Origin: Pectinophora gossypiella
Lineage: Eukaryota > Arthropoda > Insecta > Lepidoptera > Gelechiidae
Direction: 5' to 3'
Length of the DNA stretch: 64,000 nucleotides
Assembly (NCBI RefSeq): GCF_024362695.1
Contig: NC_065429.1
Coordinates: forward strand, 4,062,501 to 4,126,500
Shown here: piece by piece, positions 39,063-49,324 of the stretch
Layout: each line of letters starts with the position of its first letter
Position numbering within the stretch: position 1 is the stretch's first letter
Notes under the pieces: model-generated
Told to the model about the DNA's origin: nothing
Databases searched by the model: none
The model's input: the letters and a program-made list of their open reading frames with translations, nothing else
Translations under genes and position numbers: made by a program

Positions 39063-40985
39063 TATTATTTTTATTTTATTTTTTATTTTTTTATTAGGTT
39101 TGCCAACAGACAAAAACACTTTTACATATAACTTAACCTATTTACAAATACTGGACTAGTGCTCGTCCAATTATAGGCAAACACAACATGCTACTTTATT
39201 AACGCTACAAAGGACGACAATCTACATAAAAAATAAAAAAAAACAACAGAGAAATAAATCCTAAAAAGAATAAAACAACACTTAACTTAAATGGTTAAAG
39301 ATCACTCGGCCAAACGAACATTCACAAAATTATTTAATATTTTTTTAAATTTAGGTAAGGAACAGGATAGCAAATCGACTTTGGATTCCTTATAAAAGTT
39401 ATTATGTTCACGACACATTCTAGGTACAACGCTAAAAAATCCAAGATTGGTTTTAAAGTTCCTGATTAAAAAAGGGCGGAAATTTTGTAATCTAGCATTT
39501 GATCGTGGTATCGAGAATCTTAACTTGGCCAGCAATTGTGGACATATTATATGACCATGTATAATTTTATACAATAACACTTGGTCCGCAATCCAGCGCC
39601 TATCCCTTAACGAAGTAAACTTGAAATACTCGAGCCTTTTTTTATATGATCCAACCACAGATAACTTACGCTGATGTACCGTTACTAGAAACAAAAATTT
39701 CTTTTGAATTCGTTCCAATCTATCGATGTGGCACTTGTAGTGGGGACTCCAAACAGGGGAACAGTACTCCATCAAGCTTCTCACCAAGGATGTATACAAA
39801 ATCATCAAGGGCTTTATGGTCCTGAATTTTTTACAATTGCGCCATACAAAACCTAGCATTCGGTATGATTTTTTAATTATATTGTTTAAATGTGTATTAA
39901 ATGTTAATTTGGAATCTAAGACCACACCCAAATCCCTAATTTCACACACTTCTTCTAAGACCGTTCCCTCTATTTCGTAATAGGTGCTCAGTGGATGAAC
40001 CTTTTTAGTGAACTTTATGTGCTTACATTTCCCAATGTTTAAAGGTAGTCTGTTGTCAGTGGACCAAACTGCCAAGCGTGTAACATCTTCCTGTAATAGC
40101 CGCGAATCACAATCGTTTTTAATAATTTTACAGATTTTAAGGTCATCAGCAAAAAAGGAGACACTAGAGTGATGAATAATTTTCGATACGTCATTAACAA
40201 AAACTAAGAAAAGTGCTGGACCTAGGTGTGAACCTTGCGGCACACCTGATGGCGCTGCAAATATTGACGATTCGTGCCCACCGACCACTACTCTTTGCGA
40301 TCTACAGGACAGATATGAACGAAACCAAGAAAGCAACATACCATGAATACCAATACCATCCAGTTTTTCGATTAGCAGATTGTGGTCCACTCTGTCAAAT
40401 GCTTTACTAATATCGGTGTAGATAGCATCAACCTGCAAGCCGCTATCAATTGCCTCTGATAGTTCCTGAACATGGCAAACCAGGTTAGATACCGTAGACA
40501 TATTACTGCGGAAACCGTGCTGCTCGGAAACAATTAGTGGTCTCAGATGCGCCGATAAAACTGTGCAGACGATGGACTCAAAAACCTTACCTAAAAGTGA
40601 AAGCAAGGAAATTGGTCTATAATTAGATATAACCCTAGCATCACCACTCTTTGGTATCGGTATTACATTTGCTATCTTCCATAATAAGGGAAATGTACCC
40701 GTCGCCAACGAACAGTTGAAAACTAAAGCAAGAGGTCGTGAAATAGCCTTCACACAATTCAAAATAAAGACAGCGGGTATGCCGTCAGGACCAGCTCCTT
40801 GTTGCTTTCTCAACTTCCTTATTACGCTCACAATATCGCTCTCTGTGATAAAAAAGCCTCCCAAAGTTTTTTTATTTGATTTTTATTCTGCAGATCTTCC
40901 ATAATATTCTTCAAATTGGCTATCTTTTAATTTTTTCATCGCGTCTTCTTGAACAGACTGAAATAAAGTTTAATAATAATGTTAA
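39063..40985 (-). mobile_element. Non-LTR retrotransposon, Jockey/CR1-group, 5'-truncated
   Basis: Minus-strand LINE with an RT-bearing ORF, a 3' UTR of about 200 bp and an AATAAAA-type tail at 39063-39100. ORF1 and the endonuclease are missing. The left junction of FB5 lies immediately upstream (40989). It is inserted in a 5' UTR intron of the Lhfpl2-like gene, on the same strand. Confidence 0.85.
39302..40864 (-). pseudogene. LINE reverse transcriptase ORF, partial
   Basis: 520 codons open from 40864. Upstream in the same frame an in-frame TAA sits 7 codons before, preceded by coding-like sequence (QEDAMKKLKDSQFEEYY), so the reading frame is broken as well as truncated. RT motifs in order: QGAGPDGIPA, IPIPKSGD, NYRPISLL, EQHGFRSN, TDISKAFDRV, SGVPQGSHLGP, catalytic FADDLK, then RDLGVVLDSKLTF. 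The C-terminal region has the usual Jockey-group spacing (YCSPVWSPHY, LERIQKKFL). There is no endonuclease domain. The serine in PQGSHLGP matches the common family motif. Confidence 0.88.
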
Positions 40986-40988
40986 AAC

Positions 40989-41371
40989 AGTGGCCCCGAT
41001 TCCTGCAGACACCGCCTAATTTTATTTTAAGTTATAGCCGTCATTTTCATATCCGTCGAAAAGGAAAGGGACGGATGATTCACAGCTCTTAATTTTAGGA
41101 AGAATGAGTAAATGAATGAATAACCCGGGCGAATCAAAAGGTACGTCGCTGGTATGCAATCCGTTTGACGTGCTGTCTACTTAACTGTGTCGGGTTATTG
41201 ACGGATGTAAAATTTTTAGGCGGTTGGTTTAGATTTGTGCTTAAAATTGACGTGTGTTCCATAAATTTTATGCTTGTCGATTACCCGTCCCTTTCCTTCT
41301 CGGCGGATAAGAAAATGACAGATATAACTTAAAATAAAGTTAGATGGTATTTACAGGAATTAGCACCAATG
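40989..41371 (+). mobile_element. FB5, uninterrupted inverted-repeat copy
   Basis: About 380 bp. Left end TGGCCCCGATTCCTGCAGAC, TATTTTAAGTTATAGCCGTC, AAAAGGAAAGGGACGG. Right end CCGTCCCTTTCCTTCTCGGC, ATAACTTAAAATAAAG, CAGGAATTAGCACCAA. The arms are about 85 bp of imperfect inverted repeat. No ORF. Confidence 0.88.
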
Positions 41372-41463
41372 TATGTACTAAAATATATCTGATTTAAGTG
41401 CATTGTGTACCTGGTTGAATTATACTATATCATGTTAAAAATATAAAATTATTTGATAAATAC

Positions 41464-41594
41464 CTTTTCATGTACTGACTTATGAGACAGACGTACGGGC
41501 AATGGCAGCACAGACGACGTTGCAGCTGTGGATTAGTTTTCCAATATCACCTGTTTCAGTAAATCCAGTCGACAATTTTGGATTGAAAGATGGC
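41464..41594 (-). other. Lhfpl2: Candidate 5' UTR exon of the Lhfpl2-like gene
   Basis: 131 nt on the minus strand between TTTCATTTCAG (acceptor) and GTATTT (donor), with a non-repetitive, GC-richer composition than its surroundings. It contains one ATG near its 3' end that would be an upstream start. RNA support is needed. Confidence 0.45.
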
Positions 41595-42094
41595 CTGAAA
41601 TGAAAGATAACATTCATTTATTTATATAAAATTTGTACAACTCATAATTGTTTCGACATATAATAGTTACAGACTAAGTATATTAAGTACATAATAATAT
41701 GTAGTTGAATTATAGATAGTATAAACATGTTGTGATAACATGATACAAATATGTTATCTATCTAGCCAGTAGTGAGATGATGCAAGCTAGGCTGAAATTT
41801 AAATATAAATTTAAACACCAACAGCCTCTCTCTAACCATCGTCTTCTCAAGCTTTTATTTCTTGGAAACCTGTTAACGTAAAAATAATAACTAGTATTCT
41901 TAGCCAGTATTATTGGCGCAACACTAATTTGACTATGACGAATAAAGATATTGGAAAACAAAGAAAAATACGGTTTGTAGTATGACAATTACTCAAAATA
42001 TATAAAGGTTTAATACAAATTCATGGCTCAGTTGCGTTGTAACATCAAAATCTATAGTATTGTTTGTATTATTCAATGAATACGGGGTACTAAC

Positions 42095-42330
42095 CTATGA
42101 AGTGACAAATACGGTTGATTTCTGTCCTTTCTGGCACCACACTGTACAATACAATACACGGACATGTTGAATAACACTTTTTTCAACTTCAACTTCGATT
42201 TAGCAAATCAAATCCTCGTAATTTATCCGCAAAACACAAAATACGATCTCATAAACAGCTACTTGACAGCAGAAGTACCACAAAACACAGCGCATAAAAT
42301 GGCGAAAAATGTCACGCACCTACAGCTGTT
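42095..42330 (-). other. Lhfpl2: Candidate first exon of the Lhfpl2-like gene
   Basis: Minus-strand donor TTCATAG|GTTAGT at 42095/42094 terminates a unique stretch. The start is not visible and is placed arbitrarily near 42330. Confidence 0.35.
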
Positions 42331-42660
42331 GTGACGTCATCACAAAATGTTGCCATAACTAGAAATAACAAATATATATTTATCTCTTTTACCAAATGAA
42401 ATTTTGTACTAGTAAAAAAGAGACAAAACGATTATTGACGACCTGTTTCATAAACTACTCATATTTGTATAAGATGATGTTTATATAGTAGAACAGGGCG
42501 CCTCCATATAATTTCCTATCTCTATGGTTCAATCATTCAGCGTTCAAATAAACGCCCGTGTGAGTTAATCGCTTTACTTTTCCTGAACGCATTTTTTTAA
42601 ACAGTGCCATCTAGTGCGAGTTGCATGGAACAAAACACACCTTCATATTCTTGTTTCTTT
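42331..42660. promoter_or_regulatory. Probable bidirectional promoter interval
   Basis: A repeat-free interval between the divergent first exons. It lacks an obvious TATA box oriented to either side. The call rests on position and the absence of transposons. Confidence 0.4.
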
Positions 42661-42867
42661 TCATTTGTGAATTTTGTGACTGTGTGTGTGTGTGTGAAGT
42701 GATAATCGAAACAAAGCCTAATTTTCAGGAAAGCATATAAAATTAGAATTATTGCGAAATAAAGAAATTGTGATAGACGACAAATCGTTATACAGTTATT
42801 TTATTGTGTTGTGCTCGTGCTAGATCTGAGTGAAATGTGGTCGATGACAGTGTAAAACGGGTGCTAC
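42660..42867 (+). other. Candidate 5' UTR exon of the divergent plus-strand gene
   Basis: The sequence from about 42660 contains a TG microsatellite and ends at a strong donor GCTAC|GTAAGT (42868). Multiple stops exclude coding. The next good acceptor with a coding start is at 48642. Confidence 0.5.
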
Positions 42868-43627
42868 GTAAGTATAAGCTGGCCAAATTTAGGTTTCCAT
42901 CTTTAGCCGTGAAGATGTTTTATTGCATGTTTTTTTAACTGTGTAGGTTTATAGCATACGACATCTGTCAAACGCAATAGGCTGGTATTTTCTCGTATAT
43001 AGAAATCAGTCGTAGTTCCATAATTTTTGTTTAAAAACGTTCGTTTTATTATGTTTGTGTAGTGCTAAAAATAGTGCCATGAGATATACTAAGAGAGTGA
43101 AAAATAAGGTACGTTTTGGAAACATAACGGGGCTTGCAAGAAACATGTTTTCTTGTGCCCTTGTTGGTTGCAAAATCAAGTTCCTTTGTCAGATTCTGTG
43201 TACTTTTACTTTTTCCCTCCTAACACAACTCGATGTTAGCACAAAACGATCATTTCCCGCTATTTCGTAAGATTTTTTTCTTAAGGGGGTACACAAGGAA
43301 TCTTAGAAAGTGGTTTCTATAATGTGGTGCATATTTAGTTTTTTTTATTGGTGATGTGTTGAGCTGTATGTAAATGGATCTTTTCTAGTTCACTGGGTGA
43401 CAGCCAGTTATTCAGTGAGTTTTTCTTTTTTAAAATGCAGTTAATCCTGTTGTGAGGTGTCTGGTACATCTTTTTTCTATCTTATGACATTTCATATACA
43501 TATTGCATATGTTGTTTATAGAAAGTTGTGATTGTTTGTTTAAACAAAGGATTTTATATCACCTTACCTTTATGTACTTCCTATTAAAAATCAACCTTGA
43601 CAAAGGCCATTTATAGAAGTCTTAATT
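42868..43627 (+). other. Intron DNA with an alternative start-exon candidate
   Basis: At 43079 an ATG opens MRYTKRVKNK and reaches AATAAG|GTACGT at 43109, a possible alternative first coding exon. Nothing else was recognised. The 71-residue ORF running past the donor is not favoured. Confidence 0.3.
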
Positions 43628-43695
43628 TTTAGTAAACAGTCTATAAATGTCCACTGTTAGGCACAGGCCTCCCCTCAATCAACCTGCGGGTGTTT
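43628..43695 (-). repeat. SINE-B tail fragment
   Basis: CAGTCTATAAATGTCCACTG, GCACAGGCCTCCCCTCAATC. Confidence 0.8.
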
Positions 43696-43856
43696 AGAGC
43701 ATTTCTACCATAGAGGTGTTAAAGATCTCAAAAATATTCGGTAATAGTTACATTTCTCTCCTCCTGGCTCATTCTCATTTGCTAACATACCACCACCATC
43801 CTCTAACACTTATGTACCATATAAAAACCTACTTTACTTACCTTACCATATTTATT

Positions 43857-44338
43857 TAGGGTGTTAATGACACTGTAACAAACACTGAGCATCCCCCTCA
43901 GTGTTTTTACGGTGTCATTATTCAGACCATGATTCTGAGTTAATATCAAGTGGAATTTTCCATTGCAAAATTCAAGATTTTCAATTAGGTACCTACCTAT
44001 ATAGGTACTTTTGCTATGAAAAAATCCACTTGATATTAACTCAAAATAATGAGCTGAATCTAAATAATGAGAGGGATCCTGAGAATTTGTTACAATGTCA
44101 CTTACACCCCATACAAGTACTTACAGGTACCCATACCATGTGGGTGTAAGTGACACCATAACAAATACCAAATAAATGTTTCAGACCATAATTCAGAGTT
44201 CATTCAAGTGGAATTTCCTATCGGAAAATGTATGAAAATTATGTGTTTTTTAAAATTGTTTACAGTTCCATACTTTTGCAACGGAAAAATCTACTTGATA
44301 TCAACTTAGATACATGGTCTGAGTCGCCCATCAAAGTC
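43857..44338. mobile_element. Two adjacent IR9 copies
   Basis: The copy 43857-44112 has both arms (AGGGTGTTAATGACACTGTA to CAATGTCACTTACACCCC) plus an internal partial duplication of the end. The copy 44143-44338 repeats the left arm and centre (GGTGTAAGTGACACCATAAC) with a shortened right arm. Confidence 0.8.
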
Positions 44339-44344
44339 TTCAGC

Positions 44345-44515
44345 AGCATGGTGTGTGATGTGTGTAAGGGTGTGTGATGTGTGTATGGGTGTGTGATGTG
44401 TGTATGGGTGTGTGATGTGTGTATGGGTGTGTGATGTGTGGAAGGGTGTGTGATGTGTGGAAGGGTGTGTGATATGTGTAAGGGTGTGGGTGGATGTATG
44501 TGTGTGGTATATGGT
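44345..44515. repeat. 19-bp minisatellite
   Basis: About eight units of TGTGTGATGTGTGTATGGG with small variants. The minus ORF rich in HTPHTSHT is its translation. Confidence 0.93.
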
Positions 44516-44929
44516 TATAGGTTATCACATCATCACCCAAATAGATGATTTATTATGTCAGAGAGGATATGATCAGTAATGTGCCGGTCCTGGGAATGTT
44601 CCCACAGTGAGAATAAACGCTCTAAACTATGAGGCTGGCATAACCACCAAGAGTGGCTCAAGCCTCGAAAAAATTAGATAAAAAAAAACAGTGAGAATGA
44701 AAAAACTGGACACTGGCACCTTTTTTACAAATTGTTATTTATTGTAGTTTTATCGTATATGCCTAAAGGTTGGGTGATAAAGCTTTTTTTACATAAATTT
44801 TGCACCTTTTTATTACTGGGAATTATCACACAGTAACTTTACATATCCATTTTTTTTTTCTTAGCCCGGATTGTCCCATTCCTGGGCAAAGCCATCCCCC
44901 CTGAGAATCACATACCCATCTCTCTCTTT
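44516..44929. other. No feature recognised
   Basis: AT-rich intron DNA. Confidence 0.4.
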
Positions 44930-45125
44930 ATTTAGTTTATTTAAGAGACAAGCGCTCTTGTCGGTGGAATAATCACCTGCATTACCCCGTAGATAGGGCG
45001 TGTAGAATGGTGGTTGCCCCAATCGCCTTCCGTTCCGCAATACACCGACCAATTTCTCAATCGGTGATGTTCTAGCTAGAGCCCTACCAGAATCCATTTC
45101 CTCGGCCTCCAACCAGTACTGATAC
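44930..45125 (-). repeat. Rep10-related, diverged
   Basis: GACAAGCGCTCTTGTCGGTG, CCAATCGCCTTCCGTTCCGC, GATTCTGG-type order as Rep10 but with low identity. The 83-residue minus ORF on it is not a gene. Confidence 0.55.
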
Positions 45126-45289
45126 CGCTGCTGCCCGGCATCAGGGGTGCGCTTTTGAAGTAGCGGCGCTTACTCGCTACGTCACAAGATCGTCATACCC
45201 ATACCCAATTAATTAAAAATTCCCAGACATGCATTATAGAAGGAAAAAATATATAATATAAAGTAATATCAACAACACGGAAAATACTT

Positions 45290-45382
45290 TGTTGCACACA
45301 AAGGAAATTCAAGATACAGAAATTAAAGAGACCAGTACAATAGGTGGCCTTATAAGCAATCTCTTCCAGGCAACCCACCTAG
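45290..45382 (-). repeat. Rep12 3' end
   Basis: CTTTGTTGCACACAAAGGAA, GGTGGCCTTATAAGCAATCT, CTTCCAGGCAACCCA. Confidence 0.8.
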
Positions 45383-45900
45383 CTAGTACAGCTTGTTAAC
45401 AGAATAAATTAACAAATAAAATTTATATATTTCTTTATTTATTTTTTTATTCTATTTAAATTTCATATTTTATTCATAAATAAACAAACAAATAAAATTT
45501 ATAATTTATCAAAGAAAAAAATATGAGTGAGTATTGCAGTATGTACATGTGATGTGTTTGAATGTAAAGTCAAATTAAAAAGATTTTGCTCACAATGAAA
45601 AGGTTAAAGTGATGGGAAGAGCGGGTTTTGACTGTTTAACCTTTAAGCAAGGTCATTGATAAGCAATTGAAGGCTGACTGTCCACTCCCTTTTGCCTCTG
45701 TCCACGTTATATTGTGATTAAACTTATTGCACATACATACATAACATACATACATGCATAAACTATTTTTTTTTTTAGAAAAAAAAAAAAAGTAATAGTA
45801 GCAAATAGCTAGTGAGAGTGGTAGTGAATAGTAGTAGTGTAGTAGTATTAAAGTTATTGTAATGTGTATGTGTATGTATGTATATTTTACTAGCTTTTAC
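45383..45900. other. AT-rich DNA with simple repeats
   Basis: ACATAC-type repeats and a poly-A run near 45775-45792. No other feature. Confidence 0.45.
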
Positions 45901-45924
45901 CCGTGGCTTCAAAGCGGAAATAAA

Positions 45925-46310
45925 AAATCGAAGCAGATAGAATTGCATAGTCACTGAGGAGCTCGGTGGCGCAGCGGTTAACGCGCTCGGTCTGCGATTG
46001 TTGAAGTTAAGCGACTTTCGCAAAGGCCGGTCATAGGATGGGTGACCACAGAAAAAAAAAAAAGTTTTCATCTCGAGCTCCTCCGTGCTTCGGAAGGCAC
46101 GTTAAGTCGTTGGTCCCGGCTGCATTAGCAGTCGTTAATAACCACCAATCCGCACTGGGCCCGCGTGGTGGTTTAAGGCCCGATCTCCCTATCCATCCAT
46201 AGGGAAGGCCCATGCCCCAGCAGTGGGGACGTTAATGGGCTGGTGATGATGATGATGATGAGTCACCGGGGTAAGGGTGGGAAATAGGCGTTAGTTTATG
46301 TATTGTATTT
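45925..46310 (+). repeat. RTE LINE 3'-end fragment, split by a SINE-5S
   Basis: Left piece GAAGCAGATAGAATTGCATA and right piece CCGGGGTAAGGGTGGGAAAT, AGGCGTTAGTTTATG are halves of the block intact at 34160-34220. Confidence 0.75.
45955..46260 (+). mobile_element. SINE-5S, full-length reference copy
   Basis: Modules in order: tRNA-Arg-like A box GGTGGCGCAGCGGTTAACGC (45965-45985); 5S rRNA-like block from GAAGTTAAGC (46003-46012) to GGATGGGTGACC (46036-46047); A-run; CTCGAGCTCCTCCG; shared core (GTGCTTCGGAAGGCACGTTA); a specific middle (GCACTGGGCCCGCGTGGTGG); the shared tail (CAGCAGTGGGGACGTTAATG) and (GAT)n. AGTCAC flanks at 45949-45954 and 46261-46266. Confidence 0.93.
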
Positions 46311-46423
46311 ACCGCATAACATAACTATTCCAATAGAAGTGACTCACGTTAAATGAAAACAAATTATATAAAAAAATAAATGTTTTCAAATTTAGTTTTT
46401 ATTGAAAATGTGTCATATTGGTG

Positions 46424-46500
46424 AGGTAAACCTAGCTCAGTCGGTGGTGGGGAGCGGAGAGGAGCCATTCTATACGTAGTATTAGTCCTTATTCGATGGC
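46424..46500 (+). repeat. Rep3 fragment
   Basis: GAGGTAAACCTAGCTCAGTC, GGTGGTGGGGAGCGGAGAGG, ACGTAGTATTAGTCCTTAT. Confidence 0.85.
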
Positions 46501-46589
46501 CCTGTCCCAGTGGCGGCCCTAGCAAAATATATAGGTTGTGAGACATCACAGTGGTGCACCTCAAAATACATTTTTTCCTATACACATTA

Positions 46590-46615
46590 CATACACACAC
46601 ACACACACACACATC
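46590..46615. repeat. AC microsatellite
   Basis: A short (CA)n tract. Confidence 0.9.
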
Positions 46616-46842
46616 ATCACATTATATAATTTTTTTTTATTGCAATTAACAACTAGTTACATCACAAACATAAAATGGACATTAACAAGGGAGGATTTAT
46701 CTCTAAGAGAGATCTCTTCCAGCCAACACAGAGGTAGCACAAGAATAGCGGGAGAATAATAAAAAGAGATGAAATATACGAAATATAATAATTACATCTA
46801 AATAAAATAATAATAACTGTATAAATAAATAGACAATTATGG

Positions 46843-47222
46843 TAATTCCTGTAGATACTTTTAAGTTATCATCATCATCAGCCCATTAACGTCCCCACTG
46901 CTGGGGCACGGGCCTTCCCTATGGATGGATAGGGAGATCGGGCCTTAAACCGTCACGCGGACTGCTAATGCAGCCGGGACCAACGGCTTAACGTGCCTTC
47001 CGAAGCACGGAGGAGCTCGAGATGAAAACTTTTTTTTGGTCACCCATCCTATGACCGGCCTTTGCGAAAGTTGCTTAACTTCAACAATCGTAGACCGAGC
47101 GCGTTTACCGCTGCGCCACCGAGCTCCTTTTAAGTTATATCTGTCATTTTCATATCCGCCGAAGAGGAAAGGGACGGTTGATTGACAGCTCTTAATTTTA
47201 GGAAGAATGAGTGAATGGGTGT
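46843..47222 (+). mobile_element. FB5 copy, split by a SINE-5S and right-truncated
   Basis: TAATTCCTGTAGATACTTTT, then after the SINE ATCTGTCATTTTCATATCCG, CCGAAGAGGAAAGGGACGG, AGGAAGAATGAGTGAATG. Confidence 0.82.
46870..47126 (-). mobile_element. SINE-5S with 12-bp target duplication
   Basis: A complete head and tail but a ~35-bp internal deletion (CACGCGG joined to ACTGCTAATG). CTTTTAAGTTAT flanks at 46858-46869 and 47127-47138. Confidence 0.94.
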
Positions 47223-47486
47223 TAAATCTTTTAAAAATGTCGGACACCCATTAAATGTATGAGTTTTATGTGGCCGCTAAGAGGTCTAATTCACAGCAGG
47301 TGTGCCCAATCCAGTTACTCTCCCGTAGATCCGGGACTGCCAGCCAGGGTGGTCCCGTCTTGGCTGATTTTAGCGCCCCCTAAAAGGCGCCCGGTGCGAT
47401 CGCGTCGCTCGCACCCATGGGCCTCCACTGCTCTGTCCACCCCTAAGGTGTACAGGCGTGTATCTATTTCTGTAATTGCATATAAT
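47223..47486 (+). other. GC-rich stretch, unclassified
   Basis: The part 47265-47460 is GC-rich for this region (CCGGTGCGATCGCGTCGCTC) and ends with a GGTGTACAGGCGTG tail word similar to other retroposon ends. Only one copy is seen. The 92-residue ORF is not supported by any motif. Confidence 0.3.
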
Positions 47487-47600
47487 CATAATTCAAATTC
47501 AAACATATCTTTATTCAGAAACATAGTTACACTTTGAATCGTCAATTTTTACATAACGAACGTCTCATCCGCCTAAAACTACTGCAGCTTCTCACGTGTA
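47487..47600 (-). repeat. Rep13 retroposon 3' end
   Basis: AATTCAAATTCAAACATATC, CATAGTTACACTTTGAATCG, ACATAACGAACGTCTCATCC. Same family as 3135 and 51255. Confidence 0.65.
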
Positions 47601-47654
47601 TAAAAATGTTTTTATGTCAGGTGGTATAATCTTATACACATACACAAACAATTA

Positions 47655-47707
47655 TGGTTGACGAGGTTGGTAATTCACCTCACAACCCACACGATAGAAG
47701 AAGAAGA
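47655..47707 (+). repeat. SINE-A tail fragment
   Basis: GTTGACGAGGTTGGTAATTC, ACACGATAGAAGAAG. Confidence 0.9.
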
Positions 47708-47837
47708 ACGAATATGGTTATATTTTTCTGTCAATGGTACATCAAAAAGAAAACAGTCTATGGTGATTTCGTTGGCTTCTTCATCAGCAGCTGTAATGAA
47801 TAAATGCAAGTTTTTTTGGACAAAATTCAGGCATCAT

Positions 47838-48207
47838 TATATAGGGTGTTAATGACATCGAAAATTCCACTTGATATTAACTCAGAATAATGAGCTAAAT
47901 CAGCCCCCTCAGTATTCGTTACGATGTCCCTTACACCCCGTACCAGTACATACAGGTAGCCATACAAGTAGGTATGGGTGTTAGTGACACCGTAACGAAT
48001 ACTGAGGGAGATGATTCAGACCATGATTCTGAGTTGATATTAAGTGGAATTTTCTGTCGGAAAATTCGTGAAAATTTTTGTTTTTTTTTTTTAATTATTT
48101 TCCGTTCCATACTTTTGCGACAGAAAATTCCACTTGCTATCAACTCAGAATCATGGCCTTTATCATCCCTCAAATTTTTCGTTACGATGTCACTAACACC
48201 CTGTATA
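47838..48207. mobile_element. Two IR9 copies in tandem
   Basis: 47838-47945 is a deleted copy with both ends. 47970-48207 is a nearly perfect palindrome: GTGTTAGTGACACCGTAACG against CGTTACGATGTCACTAACAC, with GATTCAGACCATGATTCTGA against the matching right arm. The plus ORF 47974-48210 and minus ORF 47931-48248 are mirror translations of it. Confidence 0.88.
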
Positions 48208-48444
48208 TGACATTGTATTGGCACATAAGTAGAAAGTATATGAGACATCGCAAGTCATTGTGCGATAGATTGTTGTGATATGCACAGAAGAGTACTCTAT
48301 TATTTATTTATAGATAATAAATTGACCATAAAGTATTCAATTTATTACAATGCATTGCGGGGTTGGCAATAAAGATATTGGCTGTGTGTGTGTTTTTGTG
48401 TGTGTCATTTTTGTAAAGATATTGGCTGTGTGTCTCTTTATGGG
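48208..48444. other. No feature recognised
   Basis: AT-rich, with a repeated AAAGATATTGGCTGTGTGTG word at 48371 and 48416. Confidence 0.4.
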
Positions 48445-48585
48445 CACGTTAAGCCGTTATTCCCGGCTATTACTAGTAAAACTCCTCCACCAACACAGTG
48501 GTGTATGCTCCATACCCCATCCGGTTGATTGAGGGGAGGCCTGTGCCCAGCAGTGGGACGTATATAGGCTGTTTATGTTTTTTTT
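48445..48585 (+). repeat. SINE-B, 5'-truncated
   Basis: From GGGCACGTTAAGCCGTTATT (core) to GAGGCCTGTGCCCAGCAGTG and TATATAGGCTGTTTATG. Confidence 0.88.
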
Positions 48586-48641
48586 TTTGTTTTTACTTTT
48601 ACAAAAAATAAAATACTAATAAAACATTTTCTTTTTTCCAG

Positions 48642-48849
48642 AATTGACATACTACCAGCGAAGTGCCGTTCCACATAAAATATAACAAATTATGTTATTG
48701 TAAATAACATCATATTGTAAATTAAATCACTACATGTATACACTGTGATCTTGACAAGTGATAGGCTATTTTTTTATACTAAACCAACTTGGATGAGTTG
48801 TGTGAGGTGTTAGTGCAATCTTTTTATTTATGCGACATTGCTAGTTAGA
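48642..48849 (+). other. 5' UTR part of the plus-strand gene's second exon
   Basis: Preceded by AATACTAATAAAAC (branch-point-like) and CTTTTTTCCAG. It contains stops in all frames and a short upstream ORF (ATGCGACATTGCTAG) just before the coding start. Confidence 0.6.
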
Positions 48850-48906
48850 ATGAGCTCTATTAGCGTCAGGCCTCCGCCCCCGTTGAAGCAAATCGATCTG
48901 GATCAG
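48850..48906 (+). CDS. First coding exon of an unidentified plus-strand gene
   Basis: ATG at 48850 opens 19 codons (MSSISVRPPPPLKQIDLDQ) ending at CAG|GTAAGT, phase 0. Acceptor, branch point and donor are all strong. The peptide is proline-rich, then acidic, with no signal peptide; the family cannot be recognised from 19 residues. The next exon was not found before 64000, and a 10-kb Gypsy element lies in the following intron. Read-through into the intron gives a longer apparent ORF that runs into a SINE and should be ignored. Confidence 0.65.
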
Positions 48907-48964
48907 GTAAGTACCTCTATTATTGTACTTTTTTTAAAATCAGTCAATCAAATACTCTGGCAAC

Positions 48965-49290
48965 GGCCTCCGTGGTCCAATGGTTTGAGCGTTGGCTCAC
49001 GTACCGGAGGTCCCGGGTTCAAATCCCGGTGGGGCTGTATCCCCACGAAAATCACTTTGATCCCTAGTTTGGTTATAGGACATTACAGACTGATCACCTG
49101 ATTGTCCGAAAGAAAGATGATCCGTGCTTCGGAAGACACGTTAAGCCGTTGGTCCCGGTTACTACTTACGATGTAAGTTAGTAGTCGTTACATAAGCCGT
49201 GTCAAGGGCCTTTGGCGGCTCAATCATAACCCTGACACCGGGGTTTATGAGGTTGGTATTCCACCTCACAACCCACACGATAAGAAGAAG
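48965..49290 (+). mobile_element. SINE-A, full length
   Basis: GGCCTCCGTGGTCCAATGGT, B box GGGTTCAAATCCCGG, core, and tail CACACGATAAGAAGAAG. Confidence 0.93.
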
Positions 49291-49324
49291 AATACATTCG
49301 TGGTGTCGTGTTAGGATCATAGTA

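Noticed and set aside
44340..44540. 66-residue His/Thr/Pro-rich minus ORF
   Set aside because: Translation of a 19-bp minisatellite.
47259..47537. 92-residue GC-rich plus ORF
   Set aside because: No motif, no splice context, and the 3' part is a Rep13 tail.
47931..48248. Mirror-image ORFs of 105 and 78 residues on both strands
   Set aside because: They are translations of the two arms of the IR9 palindrome.
48838..49101. 87-residue plus ORF as a complete small protein
   Set aside because: Only the first 19 codons from ATG 48850 precede a strong donor; the rest is intron and SINE-A.
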